Positions 7,712 through 16,415 of a stretch of DNA of 64,000 bases are shown here, piece after piece. The notes under the pieces are model-generated. The model saw only the letters and a program-made list of their open reading frames with translations, made no database searches and was not told the DNA's origin. The DNA is taken from the NCBI GenBank assembly GCA_028285525.1, contig JANQOZ010000026.1:124001-188000 (forward strand). The letters are read 5' to 3'. Source of the DNA: Lysobacterales bacterium. GTDB taxonomy: Bacteria; Pseudomonadota; Gammaproteobacteria; Xanthomonadales; SZUA-38. Both the position numbers and the translations under genes were made by a program. Each line of letters begins with the position of its first letter. Position 1 is the first letter of the stretch.

Positions 7712-9508
7712 ATGAGAAAGAGACTCTTTCGTTCTATCGTCGCTTTACTCCTGGCGACCTGCACGGCTTTTTCAGCCTCGGCCGGCACAGCATCCTGCAC
7801 TTTTGACGGGGTTGTAGCCGAGGTTGAGGCACTTCTCGCCCGTTATCCGGCGATCCCCGGTGCCGGCCTGCAGCTTGGCTACGCTGATGAGATCGTTTTT
7901 GAGCGCTATTGGGGGAGCTACGGCGCCGATACGGTCGTCCCGATTGCCTCCGCCACCAAGCTGCTCTCCGCCACCGCGCTGATGACCGTCGTGGATGAGG
8001 GACTCATCGATCTGGACGCCAGCGTCGATCGCTATCTGCCTCAGTTCGAGGGCGCGAAGGGGACGATGACGGTACGGCAGATGTTCTCCCACACGGCGGG
8101 CATGCCGAACAACGCGCAGCTCCTCAACAGCAGAGTGCTGAACGCGCGCAACGGCTTGACGCTCGAGGAAGCGGTAGATCTGCTCGCCTGCTGCGAGCCA
8201 CTGCTCTATTCCCCGGGCGAGGGTTTCGCCTACGGTGGCGCATCCATGCACATCGCAGGACGGGTTGCCGAAGTTGTCACCGGTCAGGACTGGTTTGACC
8301 TGTTTCTTGAGCGTCTGGGTGAGCCGCTGGATCTGCAGACCACCGACTACAATGGGCTTGGCGTGACCCGCAACTACCGCATCGCAGGTGGCGCACAGGC
8401 AAATCTCCGCGACTATGGGCGTGTTGCTCAGCTGCTGCTGGCAGAGGGGCGTTTCGGCGACCGGCGGGTTCTCTCACAGGCAGCCGTACGCGCGATGCGC
8501 GCCGACAACGTGGGCGACCTGCCGATCCTCTACGCGCCCCCGCAGGTGCCGCAGCCGGTTCGCTACGGGATCGGCGGATGGTTAAACGAGGACGATGGCA
8601 CCGTAGCCGGACTCACCAGCCCCGGTGCCTTCGGCTTTACCCCTTGGGTCGACGATGACCTCGGCTACTACGCCGTACTGATGGTCGAGGATTCCAATAC
8701 TCAAGTGGCGCCGTTTGCCGCGTCGATCCGCGAGGAGGCCCGCGCGGTGTTCGACAACGCCTGGTGCGGCGAGCAGCCTCGCGCGGTTACTGATCAACCT
8801 GGGCTGTGGTTTGATCGCTCGCGCCCGGGTCACGGCCTCGATCTCCAGCGGTACGGCAACAGTTACGGCGGCATCTTCTATACGTACGACGCAACAGGTG
8901 CACCCGAGTGGTATTGGCTCGATCTCGTTCAGACGGACCAGCATCTGAAGGGATCCCTATTGCGGTTCGAAAACCAAGGCGATCAAGAGATGCTCAATGC
9001 GGTCGCGAGCCCCGTTGGCACCGTCGAGTTGAATTTCAGCGAGACCAATCGCTGCGGGGCCGGAAGCGCGAGCTTTGACTGGTCGGTAAACGAAGAGTCA
9101 GGCGCCTGGTGCATCGAGCCCCTGCTCACGACCGAAAGCCTGCCGCGTACCAATTCAAACGGCACCTGGTGGAACGGCTCTGCCGACTCAGGCTGGGGAT
9201 TGAGCGTCTACGCGGACGCCGAGCAGTCTGTCCGCATCATCTACTACTACGACGAGAACGGCGTTCCCGTCTGGGCCTTCGGCCAGGAACCGGCCGGAGC
9301 CAGCCGTTTTGAGATCCTCGCAATGACGGGCTATTGCCGGGATTGTCCGGTCGCCGAGGTGCTCGGTGAGTCTATCGGTTTCTACCAGGGCGTTGTCCCC
9401 GGGCCGATACGCGAAGGAGAATCGGGCGGGCCCGCCGCTGCGCTCGAGCTGGTTAACTGGACACGCCCTTCTTTTGTACCGCGCATCCTGTCGAATCCAG
9501 CCTGGTGA
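7712..9508 (+). CDS. Secreted class C beta-lactamase-like serine hydrolase with two W-F-TYD modules
   Basis: From ATG at 7712 the product is ~598 residues with a signal peptide (RKRLFRSIVALLLATCTAFS). An in-frame ATG at 7694 would add six residues, but the later start gives the cleaner signal peptide. The catalytic domain has SxxK as SATK (Ser80, Lys83), HTAGMPN, and FAYGGASMHIAG where the family usually has YxN, so the second motif is YGG. After ~residue 360 there are two copies of a beta module: LWFDRSRPGHGLDLQRYG...TYDATGAPEWYW and TWWNGSADSGWGLSVYA...YYDENGVPVWAF. The same module occurs twice at the N-terminus of the S41 peptidase at 35838-37967. It acts outside the cytoplasm on an unknown amide or ester. 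It lies 43 bases behind the sensor kinase. Confidence 0.87.
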   Translation: MRKRLFRSIVALLLATCTAFSASAGTASCTFDGVVAEVEALLARYPAIPGAGLQLGYADEIVFERYWGSYGADTVVPIASATKLLSATALMTVVDEGLIDLDASVDRYLPQFEGAKGTMTVRQMFSHTAGMPNNAQLLNSRVLNARNGLTLEEAVDLLACCEPLLYSPGEGFAYGGASMHIAGRVAEVVTGQDWFDLFLERLGEPLDLQTTDYNGLGVTRNYRIAGGAQANLRDYGRVAQLLLAEGRFGDRRVLSQAAVRAMRADNVGDLPILYAPPQVPQPVRYGIGGWLNEDDGTVAGLTSPGAFGFTPWVDDDLGYYAVLMVEDSNTQVAPFAASIREEARAVFDNAWCGEQPRAVTDQPGLWFDRSRPGHGLDLQRYGNSYGGIFYTYDATGAPEWYWLDLVQTDQHLKGSLLRFENQGDQEMLNAVASPVGTVELNFSETNRCGAGSASFDWSVNEESGAWCIEPLLTTESLPRTNSNGTWWNGSADSGWGLSVYADAEQSVRIIYYYDENGVPVWAFGQEPAGASRFEILAMTGYCRDCPVAEVLGESIGFYQGVVPGPIREGESGGPAAALELVNWTRPSFVPRILSNPAW

Positions 9509-9549
9509 GGAAATATCAGGTACGTTGACAGATAAAAGACGATTCCTTA

Positions 9550-10782
9550 TCAGTTCGGCGCCGGCTGAGTCAGTAACTCGGCATAGCGCTCGACTAAAAA
9601 CTCGGTGAACGCTACCGCACCCTGGTATCGGTTGAGGTGGGTGGTATCGCTGAACATGTCGTTCGAGACGGGCTCGATCACCTGGAAGTCTCGCACCGGC
9701 AGGGCCGTCTCGGCTTCAATCTGCCTGATCGCCTCAGCCTGGCGCGCAAGCGCTTCCGGCGGATTCTTAATCCAGTCGGTGTTCTTGGGCAGCATGATGA
9801 TCTCGACGTTGTCCGAGATGGCCTTAAAGTTCTCCACGACCCGCACAAAAGCCGCCACCAGTTCCGCGTCGAAATGCAGCTCCTCGATATCCGCGCTCTC
9901 GACTCGGTCGAGCCGATCGACCGCCATGCGGTAGTCCGACGTGATGAGGTCGTAGTACTCCTCAAACAGCTCCAGCGTTTCCGCGGAGCGCTCGGTCTTG
10001 ACCGTGCCGCCGCCTTGCCAGGGGTAGTACCAGTCCGACCCATCAAAATCGGGATACTCCTCGCTGAACTTTTCACCCAGCACCCTGAGCACTTCCCGCA
10101 GCCGTTCTTCAGCGGCTTCGTCACGTTCGAAATCCACGCCATCATCAGAGCGCGGCGCTCGAAACGGCTCACCCCAGAGAAAGGTGGTAATCATCTCCGC
10201 GGAGATGCCGTCTCGCAGGTAGCGAATCAGGGACATTCGTAGACCGGACTCGGGGTCGTCGAGCGTGAAATCCGCCAGCTCAGCGGGACTCGCCAGAAGT
10301 GCAACGTAAGACTCCTCCAGCGGACGTTGGAGGTTGCGTCGAGAGACGGTGGTCTGGAACGGGTTGAACTCAATCATGACCAGCTTGAGCCGACGATCGC
10401 TTGCTTCGAAGTCTTCGCGGATGCGTCGCGCCAGGTAGTCCTGAAACAGCGGATTGAGCCCGCCAAATCCGAAGTTAAAGGATTTGACCGAACCTCCACG
10501 CTCCGCAACAGCGAGGTCAAATTCTCGTGGCGAAAAACCGGCGCCGGTCATCGAAGAACCAAACATCATGACAAGCTCCTGCGGCTCGTCGACAATCTGC
10601 GGAATGGCGTCTCGAGCTTCAATGACCCGTCCCAGCAAGCTGCTTGAGCCCGCGCCCAGTGCCATCACGAGCCCCTGAACCAGCGCCAGCGCGATCCCCA
10701 TCCCAAGCGAGACGGTCAGAAAGATGCGGGCGAAGATCCGCCGCTGCGCTTTCGCGTCAGAACTGGAAGTAGATGAACTCAC
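9550..10782 (-). CDS. Membrane-anchored SGNH-like protein paired with an MBOAT acyltransferase
   Basis: The 410-residue protein has one N-terminal membrane segment (~18-42) and a periplasmic domain. VMMFGSSMTGAGFSPREFD resembles SGNH block I with the nucleophile in GSS, and FSDTTHLNRYQGA near the C-terminus fits block V (DxxH). I therefore infer an acyl-carrier or acetyl-transfer partner like the AlgJ/AlgX/DltD group, although overall similarity to a named family is not evident to me. Its start overlaps the end of the MBOAT gene by 26 bases, so the two are coupled and probably act together, with the MBOAT protein passing an acyl group across the membrane. The substrate (a polysaccharide, lipid or protein) is unknown. 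It is convergent with the serine hydrolase gene. Confidence 0.7.
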   Translation of the reverse strand: MSSSTSSSDAKAQRRIFARIFLTVSLGMGIALALVQGLVMALGAGSSSLLGRVIEARDAIPQIVDEPQELVMMFGSSMTGAGFSPREFDLAVAERGGSVKSFNFGFGGLNPLFQDYLARRIREDFEASDRRLKLVMIEFNPFQTTVSRRNLQRPLEESYVALLASPAELADFTLDDPESGLRMSLIRYLRDGISAEMITTFLWGEPFRAPRSDDGVDFERDEAAEERLREVLRVLGEKFSEEYPDFDGSDWYYPWQGGGTVKTERSAETLELFEEYYDLITSDYRMAVDRLDRVESADIEELHFDAELVAAFVRVVENFKAISDNVEIIMLPKNTDWIKNPPEALARQAEAIRQIEAETALPVRDFQVIEPVSNDMFSDTTHLNRYQGAVAFTEFLVERYAELLTQPAPN

Positions 10783-12163
10783 TGCTCGGTTCTCCGGTCA
10801 TGAGGCACAGCCCCTGGAAAAAGATCAATACGGGCCAAAACAGCCACTTCCGATTTTCGAACGCCTCACCCTTGCGGATGACAAACCAGTCCTGAAGGTG
10901 CATCCAGAGGACCGCGACAACGGTTGCGATAAACACGCGCCCGGCCACCGCACCCTGCTCAGGCAGCGCAGCAAAGGTGTGCAGGTTTAAGAAAATGTTC
11001 CACGCATCGTCGATAGAGTGCGCGCGAAACAGCACCCAGCCGATCAAGACCAGATAGAACGTTAATGCCCACTTCAGGAGGGCAACACTCCGGGAGGTTG
11101 AGTTCGCGAACCCACTGAACGTCCGCAGGCTGCCGAAGTAGTGGGTGGCGACAATAATGAGACCGTGAAAGAAGCCCCACGCCACGAAGGTCCAGGCGGC
11201 ACCGTGCCAAAGCCCCCCGAGCAGCATCGTGATCATCACGTTGCGCACCCGCTGGTGTTTGCCGCCCAGCGAGATGTAGAGATAGTCACGCAGCCACGTT
11301 GACAGTGAGATATGCCAGCGACGCCAGAAGTCCACCGGCGACACGGCAAAGTACGGCAGGTTGAAGTTCGGAGGGATCTTGAAGCCGATCATCAGCGCGA
11401 TCCCGATCGCCATATCGGTATAGCCCGCAAAGTCGCCGTATATCTGTCCAGCAAAGGCCAGCGTTCCCGTCCAAGCCTCGATCAGACTGACCGGCCCATC
11501 GGCCTCAAACAACACCGCAGCCGGGATAGCGAGCAGGTCGGCAATCGTCTTCTTGATGAGGCCTGACGTGACGAGCAGCATCCCGTGCCGAGCTCCGGTC
11601 CAGGTGGGAACCGGCAACGTGTGAAACTGCGGCAGGATCTGACGCGCCCGGAGAATAGGCCCGGCAACAAGCTGCGGAAAAAACGCCAGCGCGGTGGTGA
11701 AGTGGACCAATCCGCGCCGCGGCTCCATGTCCCCGCGATAGACGTCGATCGTGTAGGAAAGGCTTTGAAAGGTGTAGAACGAGATCCCGACGGGCAATAC
11801 CCATGACAGGGTTGGAACGGACGCCTCCATGCCGAACACCAGCAGGAAATCGGCGACGGACTCGAGCACAAAATCCGCGTACTTGAAGAGCCCGAGAATA
11901 CCCAGATTGACCGCGACCGATGCAGTAACGAGGAGCTTCTTGCGTCGCTGATCGCTCGCCGCGGCAATGGCCAGCGCGAGGTAATAGTCGATGATCGAGC
12001 TGCCGACCAGAAGCGGAATGAACTTGTAGTTCCAGGCCCCGTAAAAGACGAAGCTTGCAACGAGAATGAAGTACAGCCGAGGCCGCTTTTGAACGAGCAG
12101 CAACCCGTAGATCAGCAGAAAAACGACAAAGAAAACAAAGAAAATCGGGGTGTTGAACAGCAT
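10757..12163 (-). CDS. MBOAT family O-acyltransferase (AlgI-like)
   Basis: The 468-residue polytopic protein starts MLFNTPIFFVFFVVFLLIYG, and the following SFVFYGAWNYKFIPLLVGSS is the standard AlgI-type N-terminus. The core contains DFWRRWHISLSTWLRDYLYI and LLGGLWHGAAWTFVAWGFFH, which carries the catalytic His of the MBOAT family in the WHG motif. About eleven hydrophobic helices are visible. It is the first gene of a two-gene operon with the SGNH-like protein downstream (26-base overlap). In known systems (alginate, D-alanylation and peptidoglycan acetylation) an MBOAT channels the acyl donor and a SGNH or DltD-like partner finishes the transfer. No polysaccharide synthase gene is adjacent, so the acceptor remains open. 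Confidence 0.92.
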   Translation of the reverse strand: MLFNTPIFFVFFVVFLLIYGLLLVQKRPRLYFILVASFVFYGAWNYKFIPLLVGSSIIDYYLALAIAAASDQRRKKLLVTASVAVNLGILGLFKYADFVLESVADFLLVFGMEASVPTLSWVLPVGISFYTFQSLSYTIDVYRGDMEPRRGLVHFTTALAFFPQLVAGPILRARQILPQFHTLPVPTWTGARHGMLLVTSGLIKKTIADLLAIPAAVLFEADGPVSLIEAWTGTLAFAGQIYGDFAGYTDMAIGIALMIGFKIPPNFNLPYFAVSPVDFWRRWHISLSTWLRDYLYISLGGKHQRVRNVMITMLLGGLWHGAAWTFVAWGFFHGLIIVATHYFGSLRTFSGFANSTSRSVALLKWALTFYLVLIGWVLFRAHSIDDAWNIFLNLHTFAALPEQGAVAGRVFIATVVAVLWMHLQDWFVIRKGEAFENRKWLFWPVLIFFQGLCLMTGEPSSEFIYFQF

Positions 12164-12305
12164 TCGTGCGGCGGTTGTCCTGAGATTGTTATTTGACGCC
12201 TGGCCCCGGTTTTCGGTTTGGGCTTAGGCAAGGGAGTAGAACGGAGACGCTGGGCCGGCGGCCAGTGCCAATAGCTTGCTCGCAGGTGGCTAAGCGAAAG
12301 GCTAC

Positions 12306-12327
12306 GCTTGCAATCGGGATTGCGAGC
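12306..12327. promoter_or_regulatory. Inverted repeat upstream of the sulfatase gene (candidate operator)
   Basis: GCTTGCAATC, GG, GATTGCGAGC gives ten-base arms with one mismatch around a two-base centre. It lies 86 to 107 bases upstream of the sulfatase start at 12413, in the region shared with the divergent MBOAT promoter. The compact dyad suits a dimeric repressor. There is no T-run, so it is not a typical terminator. The regulator is unknown. Confidence 0.45.
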
Positions 12328-12412
12328 TACTGCGGAGATAGCTATCTACCGTCCGGTAATCGATACACCCTGTCATTGGGCTTTTGTGAGAGAAAAAAGC
12401 GTTGGTCTCTAT

Positions 12413-13759
12413 ATGAATCTCTTCCTCAGCAACCGTCTGACCTACCTGCTGCTGGCAATCTTGGCCGTCAACGTAGACACAACTGCAGCAGCGGACCGCG
12501 ACAAACGACCGCCAAACATCATCGTCATTGTGGCGGACGATCTGGGCATAGGAGATCTGGGTCATACCGGCTCACCGATCCGAACACCACATATCGATCA
12601 GCTTGCGATGGACGGCGTGAGCTTTACGCACTTTTACGCCAGCGCCAACGTGTGCTCCCCTTCTCGAGCCGGACTGCTCACCGGTCGTTATCCGATCCGT
12701 ATGGGGTTAGCCCACAAGGTCGTCGATGCCGGTTCTGGCAAAGGCCTGCCGGCTTCCGAAGTGACTTTGGCTGAGGAACTCAAGGCGCGCGGATACCGAA
12801 CCGCGCTCGTCGGCAAATGGCACCTGGGCGACGAGCCAGAGTTCTGGCCGACGGAACACGGGTTTGACACTTTCTTCGGGGTTCTACACAGCAACGACAT
12901 GAGGCCTTTTGCGCTGTACGAAGGTACTCGAGTGGTGGGCCGGCCAGTCGACCAGAACACGCTGACGCGCCGCTACACCGAACGGGCCGCATCATTCATT
13001 CAGAAAGATCCGGAAACGCCCTTCTTTCTCTACCTTGGTCATACGTTCCCCCACTACCCGCTACATGCTTCCGAACAGTTCCGCGGAAGATCGGAGGCCG
13101 GTCTCTATGGTGATGCGGTAGAAGAGCTCGATTGGAGTTTGGGTCAGGTGGTCAACGTGCTTCGGGTGTCGGAACAGCTTGCCAGCACGCTGATCGCGTT
13201 TACCAGCGACAACGGCGCCTGGTTTGAAGGCAGCAACCAAACGTTGCGGGACGGCAAAGGCCATACGTTCGACGGCGGATTCCGCGTGCCGTTCATCATG
13301 CGCTGGCCGGGCCAGATCGACCCAGGCACAACGGTTCAGAGCATCGCGTCAAACCTGGACCTGTTGCCCACCCTGCTGGAAGCACCGGGCGTAGACCACC
13401 GACCGCCACTCGGGAAGCTCGATGGCCAAAGCCTCTGGCCTTTGCTCCGAGGCGAAGAGTCGAATGCCCGAGTCCTCTACCTATTTAACAACGAGGACGT
13501 CGCCGGAATTCGCACCGAGCGATGGAAGTATCTGGTGCGCGGCTACTATCGGGACAACTACGCGGCCTTCGACCGATTCGAGGCGGGGTTTGGGTTTGCC
13601 TATCCACTGCTGTACGACATGAAAGCCGCCATGGCCGAACGTTACAGCGTCGCGGAGCGCCACCCAAACCAGTTAGCCGAGATGAAAAAGCTACTGGAGG
13701 CAGCTCGGAGAGAATTTGAGCCGATGCGGACGGTGCCCGCGGCGCCCGTCGTGCCTTGA
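12413..13759 (+). CDS. Secreted type I sulfatase (arylsulfatase family)
   Basis: I place the start at ATG 12413, which gives a signal peptide (MNLFLSNRLTYLLLAILAVN) and 448 residues; upstream in-frame codons add an unlikely hydrophilic leader. NIIVIVADDLGIGDLGHTGS supplies the metal-binding Asp pair, and CSPSRAGLLTGRYPIRMG carries the formylglycine Cys (about residue 81) in the C-x-P-S-R motif. GKWHLGD and TSDNGAW, with the Asp-Asn metal ligands, follow. The protein hydrolyses sulfate esters in the periplasm once an anaerobic or FGE-type maturase converts the Cys; no maturase gene is in the window. It is convergent with the aldehyde dehydrogenase gene (50 bases apart). The substrate, possibly a sulfated algal glycan, is not shown by the sequence. 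Confidence 0.93.
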   Translation: MNLFLSNRLTYLLLAILAVNVDTTAAADRDKRPPNIIVIVADDLGIGDLGHTGSPIRTPHIDQLAMDGVSFTHFYASANVCSPSRAGLLTGRYPIRMGLAHKVVDAGSGKGLPASEVTLAEELKARGYRTALVGKWHLGDEPEFWPTEHGFDTFFGVLHSNDMRPFALYEGTRVVGRPVDQNTLTRRYTERAASFIQKDPETPFFLYLGHTFPHYPLHASEQFRGRSEAGLYGDAVEELDWSLGQVVNVLRVSEQLASTLIAFTSDNGAWFEGSNQTLRDGKGHTFDGGFRVPFIMRWPGQIDPGTTVQSIASNLDLLPTLLEAPGVDHRPPLGKLDGQSLWPLLRGEESNARVLYLFNNEDVAGIRTERWKYLVRGYYRDNYAAFDRFEAGFGFAYPLLYDMKAAMAERYSVAERHPNQLAEMKKLLEAARREFEPMRTVPAAPVVP

Positions 13760-13809
13760 TTCGGCCTGAGCAGACCGTCAGAGCACACCAGGCAGTTAAC
13801 TCCGACTTT

Positions 13810-15300
13810 CTACAGGCGAATCGCGACCGATTTGAGCTCGGTGTACTGCAGCAGCGCTTCCTCTCCGTTTTCCCGCCCCCAGCCGGACTGGCGGTACCCG
13901 CCAAACGGTAGCGCGTTGTCCGGAATACCGTGGCAGTTGACCCAGACAAGGCCTGCCCTCATCGCGGCAGCCATGCCGTGGGCACGGCCAACGTCGCGAG
14001 TCCAGATGCTGGCCGCCAGGCCGTAGGGGGAATCGTTGCCGAGCCTCAAGGCCTCATCGTCCTCATCAAAAGGCGCGACCACGAGTACCGGGCCGAACAC
14101 CTCTTCGCGGACGATAGCCATCGTCTGTTCAACCTGGTCTATGACGGTAGGCTGGAAAAACCATCCCTCAGCCCCCTCGACCGGTTCGCCGCCCGTCAGC
14201 ACGCGTGCGCCGTCAGCCGCCGCCTGACGGACGAACCCATGGACGCGATCTCGGTGGTCGGAGGAGATGAGCGGCCCCATCTGAGTGTCACCCTCCCACA
14301 CGGCCCCCACGCGCAGCCGCTTCGCTATTTGAATCACCCCCTCGACTACCCGGTCGTAAACCGAGCGATGCACGTACAGGCGTGACCCCGCAACACAAAC
14401 CTGACCGGCGTTGTCGAAGATCGCCGCGGCGGCGCCGGCAACTGCCGACTCCAGGTCGGCATCACCACAAATGATGACCGGCGATTTTCCACCCAGCTCG
14501 AGTGAGACCTTCTTGAGATCTCCGTTAGCCGCGTGCACGATCTTCCGCCCCGTTGCCGTCGCGCCGGTGAAGGCAATCTTGTCGACATCGGGGTGGCTGG
14601 CCAGCGCGTTTCCGGTCAGTGCACCATCGCCGTGCACGACGTTAACGACACCAGCAGGGACGCCGGCCATTGCCAGCAGTTCCGCAAGCAGATTTGTGGA
14701 AAGCGGCGTCAACTCAGCCGGCTTCAAGATCACGCTGCAGCCGGCCGCCAGCGCCGGCGCCAGCTTCCAGGCGGCCTGCACCAACGGACCGTTCCACGGG
14801 ACAATGAGTGCGGCGACGCCAACCGGCTCGCGCCGCGTATACACATGAAACTGATCGTCCGGCATGTTCGACAGCTGCGGCGTTGTGCCTTCGATCTTGG
14901 TACACCAGCCCGCGAAGTATCGAAAGCACTCGGCTGCAAAGGGCACCTCTCCACCTTCTATCGCCGCCAGCGACTTGCCGGTGTCCAGGCATTCCAGCTC
15001 CGCGAGTTGCCGCGCGTGCTGCTGAAGCAGATCAGCGACGGCCCAAAGCACTCTGGCGCGCGCGGAGGGGGTTTGCTTGCGCCATACGCCGGCTTCGAAC
15101 GAACGCCTTGCTGCGGCAACGGCGGCATTCACCTCGCTGGTCCCAGCCTGAAAGCAAAGCCCAACCTGATGACCGGTGGATGGATCGATCAATTCCCGGG
15201 TCAAAGGCTCATGGGGCGCAAGCCACTCGCCGTCGATAAAAAGTTTCTGGGGTTCCTGCAGGCGAGCCCGAACCTCGTCCGCCAGTCTATCCATGGACAT
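13810..15300 (-). CDS. NAD(P)-dependent aldehyde dehydrogenase, last gene of the manD operon
   Basis: The 496-residue enzyme has full family motifs: LIVPWNGPL, FTGATATGRKI (cofactor loop), the general base Glu in VSLELGGKSP, the catalytic Cys in NAGQVCVAGSR, and EEVFGPVLVV. It oxidises an aldehyde to a carboxylic acid in the cytoplasm. The start ATG shares its A with the stop of the HisC-like gene (TAATG), so translation is coupled. As the last of seven tightly packed minus-strand genes, it could complete a route in which the aminotransferase makes a 2-oxo acid, the TPP enzyme decarboxylates it and this enzyme oxidises the aldehyde. That route is inference. Alternative substrates include betaine, gamma-amino or aromatic aldehydes. 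Confidence 0.95.
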   Translation of the reverse strand: MSMDRLADEVRARLQEPQKLFIDGEWLAPHEPLTRELIDPSTGHQVGLCFQAGTSEVNAAVAAARRSFEAGVWRKQTPSARARVLWAVADLLQQHARQLAELECLDTGKSLAAIEGGEVPFAAECFRYFAGWCTKIEGTTPQLSNMPDDQFHVYTRREPVGVAALIVPWNGPLVQAAWKLAPALAAGCSVILKPAELTPLSTNLLAELLAMAGVPAGVVNVVHGDGALTGNALASHPDVDKIAFTGATATGRKIVHAANGDLKKVSLELGGKSPVIICGDADLESAVAGAAAAIFDNAGQVCVAGSRLYVHRSVYDRVVEGVIQIAKRLRVGAVWEGDTQMGPLISSDHRDRVHGFVRQAAADGARVLTGGEPVEGAEGWFFQPTVIDQVEQTMAIVREEVFGPVLVVAPFDEDDEALRLGNDSPYGLAASIWTRDVGRAHGMAAAMRAGLVWVNCHGIPDNALPFGGYRQSGWGRENGEEALLQYTELKSVAIRL

Positions 15301-16415
15301 TACGACGCCATGTAGTCGGTCAACGCCTCGATCACCGCAGCATTCTCATCGTCGGTGCCTACCGTTATTCGCAGATACTGATCAGACCCGCCAGCCGGCC
15401 GGGGAATAATGCCTCTGGACTGCAGGAACTGGTCGGCCTCCGTACCGCTGCGGCCGGATGCGGGATCGAAGCGCATGAGATAAAAGTTGGCCACGCTGGG
15501 AATGACCTCGATACCGATCGCGCTCAGCGCTGCGGTGATGGTCTTGAGCGCCTGATGATTGTGGTTGCGCAATTTTTCGGCAAAAGCCTGGTCTCGGATC
15601 GCCGCCGCTGCCGCCGCAAGCGCCGGACCGTTGGTGTTGAACGGTGTACGGATGCGATTGACGTAGTCGACAATGTCGGGTGGCGCATAGGCCCAGCCAA
15701 TGCGCAGAGCGGGCAACCCGTAGATTTTCGAGAAAGTGCGGGTCATCACAACATTGGGATATTCATCCACCATGGCAATGCCGTCTTCATAGTCCTCTGC
15801 CAGCACATACTCGGCGTAAGCGTTGTCGATCAGCAGCACGCAACTTTCGGGCAACCCATCGCGCAGCCGGCGCATTTCCGAGCCGTTGAGATACGTACCG
15901 GTCGGGTTGTTGGGGTTAGCGATTGTGCAGAAGCGGGTTTTGTCAGTGACTCGGGACAACAGATTCGAAACGTCGACCCGGTGGTTGGTCTCGGGTGCGA
16001 GCACCAGCTCAGCACCCTGGGACAGGCAATGGATGTTAGCCATGACAAAGCCGTTCTCGCTCAGCAACGCCTCGTCGCCCGCGCTGACAAAAGCTCGCAC
16101 AACCATTTGAATCAGTTCATCAGAACCGTTGCCGCAGAGAATACGGTCAGGGTCCAAGCCGTGCACCTCGCCGATCGCTTGACGCAGTGCCGTTTGACGC
16201 CCATCAGCGTAGCGATGCATTTCGGTACCCGCAGTCTCGTAGGCCCGCAGGGCTTCCGGGCTGGGCCCGAACGAAGACTCGTTCGACGACAGTTTGATCG
16301 GCTCGGCGACACCGGAAATACTGCTCTGGCCCTGTACGTAGGGAGAGATCTGCTGAACGCCCCGATTAGGCGTCAGACCCGCCGTCAAGGGCTGCGCCTG
16401 CTGTTTATCAATCAC
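15300..16415 (-). CDS. HisC-like PLP-dependent aminotransferase (GTG start)
   Basis: The 371-residue fold-type I aminotransferase is of the histidinol-phosphate type. NRGVQQISPYVQG and KLSSNESSFGPSPEAL open the domain, and CGNGSDELIQMVVRAF, ANPNNPTGTYL, DNAYAEYV and the PLP Lys in TRTFSKIYGLPALRIGW are all present. The start is GTG, overlapping the TPP-enzyme stop by eight bases. The context is a catabolic operon rather than a his operon, so I do not give the symbol hisC. It probably transfers an amino group from an amino acid or amino-alcohol intermediate of the pathway to 2-oxoglutarate. A biosynthetic histidine role would require it to be the only HisC in the genome, which cannot be judged here. 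Confidence 0.92.
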   Translation of the reverse strand: MIDKQQAQPLTAGLTPNRGVQQISPYVQGQSSISGVAEPIKLSSNESSFGPSPEALRAYETAGTEMHRYADGRQTALRQAIGEVHGLDPDRILCGNGSDELIQMVVRAFVSAGDEALLSENGFVMANIHCLSQGAELVLAPETNHRVDVSNLLSRVTDKTRFCTIANPNNPTGTYLNGSEMRRLRDGLPESCVLLIDNAYAEYVLAEDYEDGIAMVDEYPNVVMTRTFSKIYGLPALRIGWAYAPPDIVDYVNRIRTPFNTNGPALAAAAAAIRDQAFAEKLRNHNHQALKTITAALSAIGIEVIPSVANFYLMRFDPASGRSGTEADQFLQSRGIIPRPAGGSDQYLRITVGTDDENAAVIEALTDYMAS

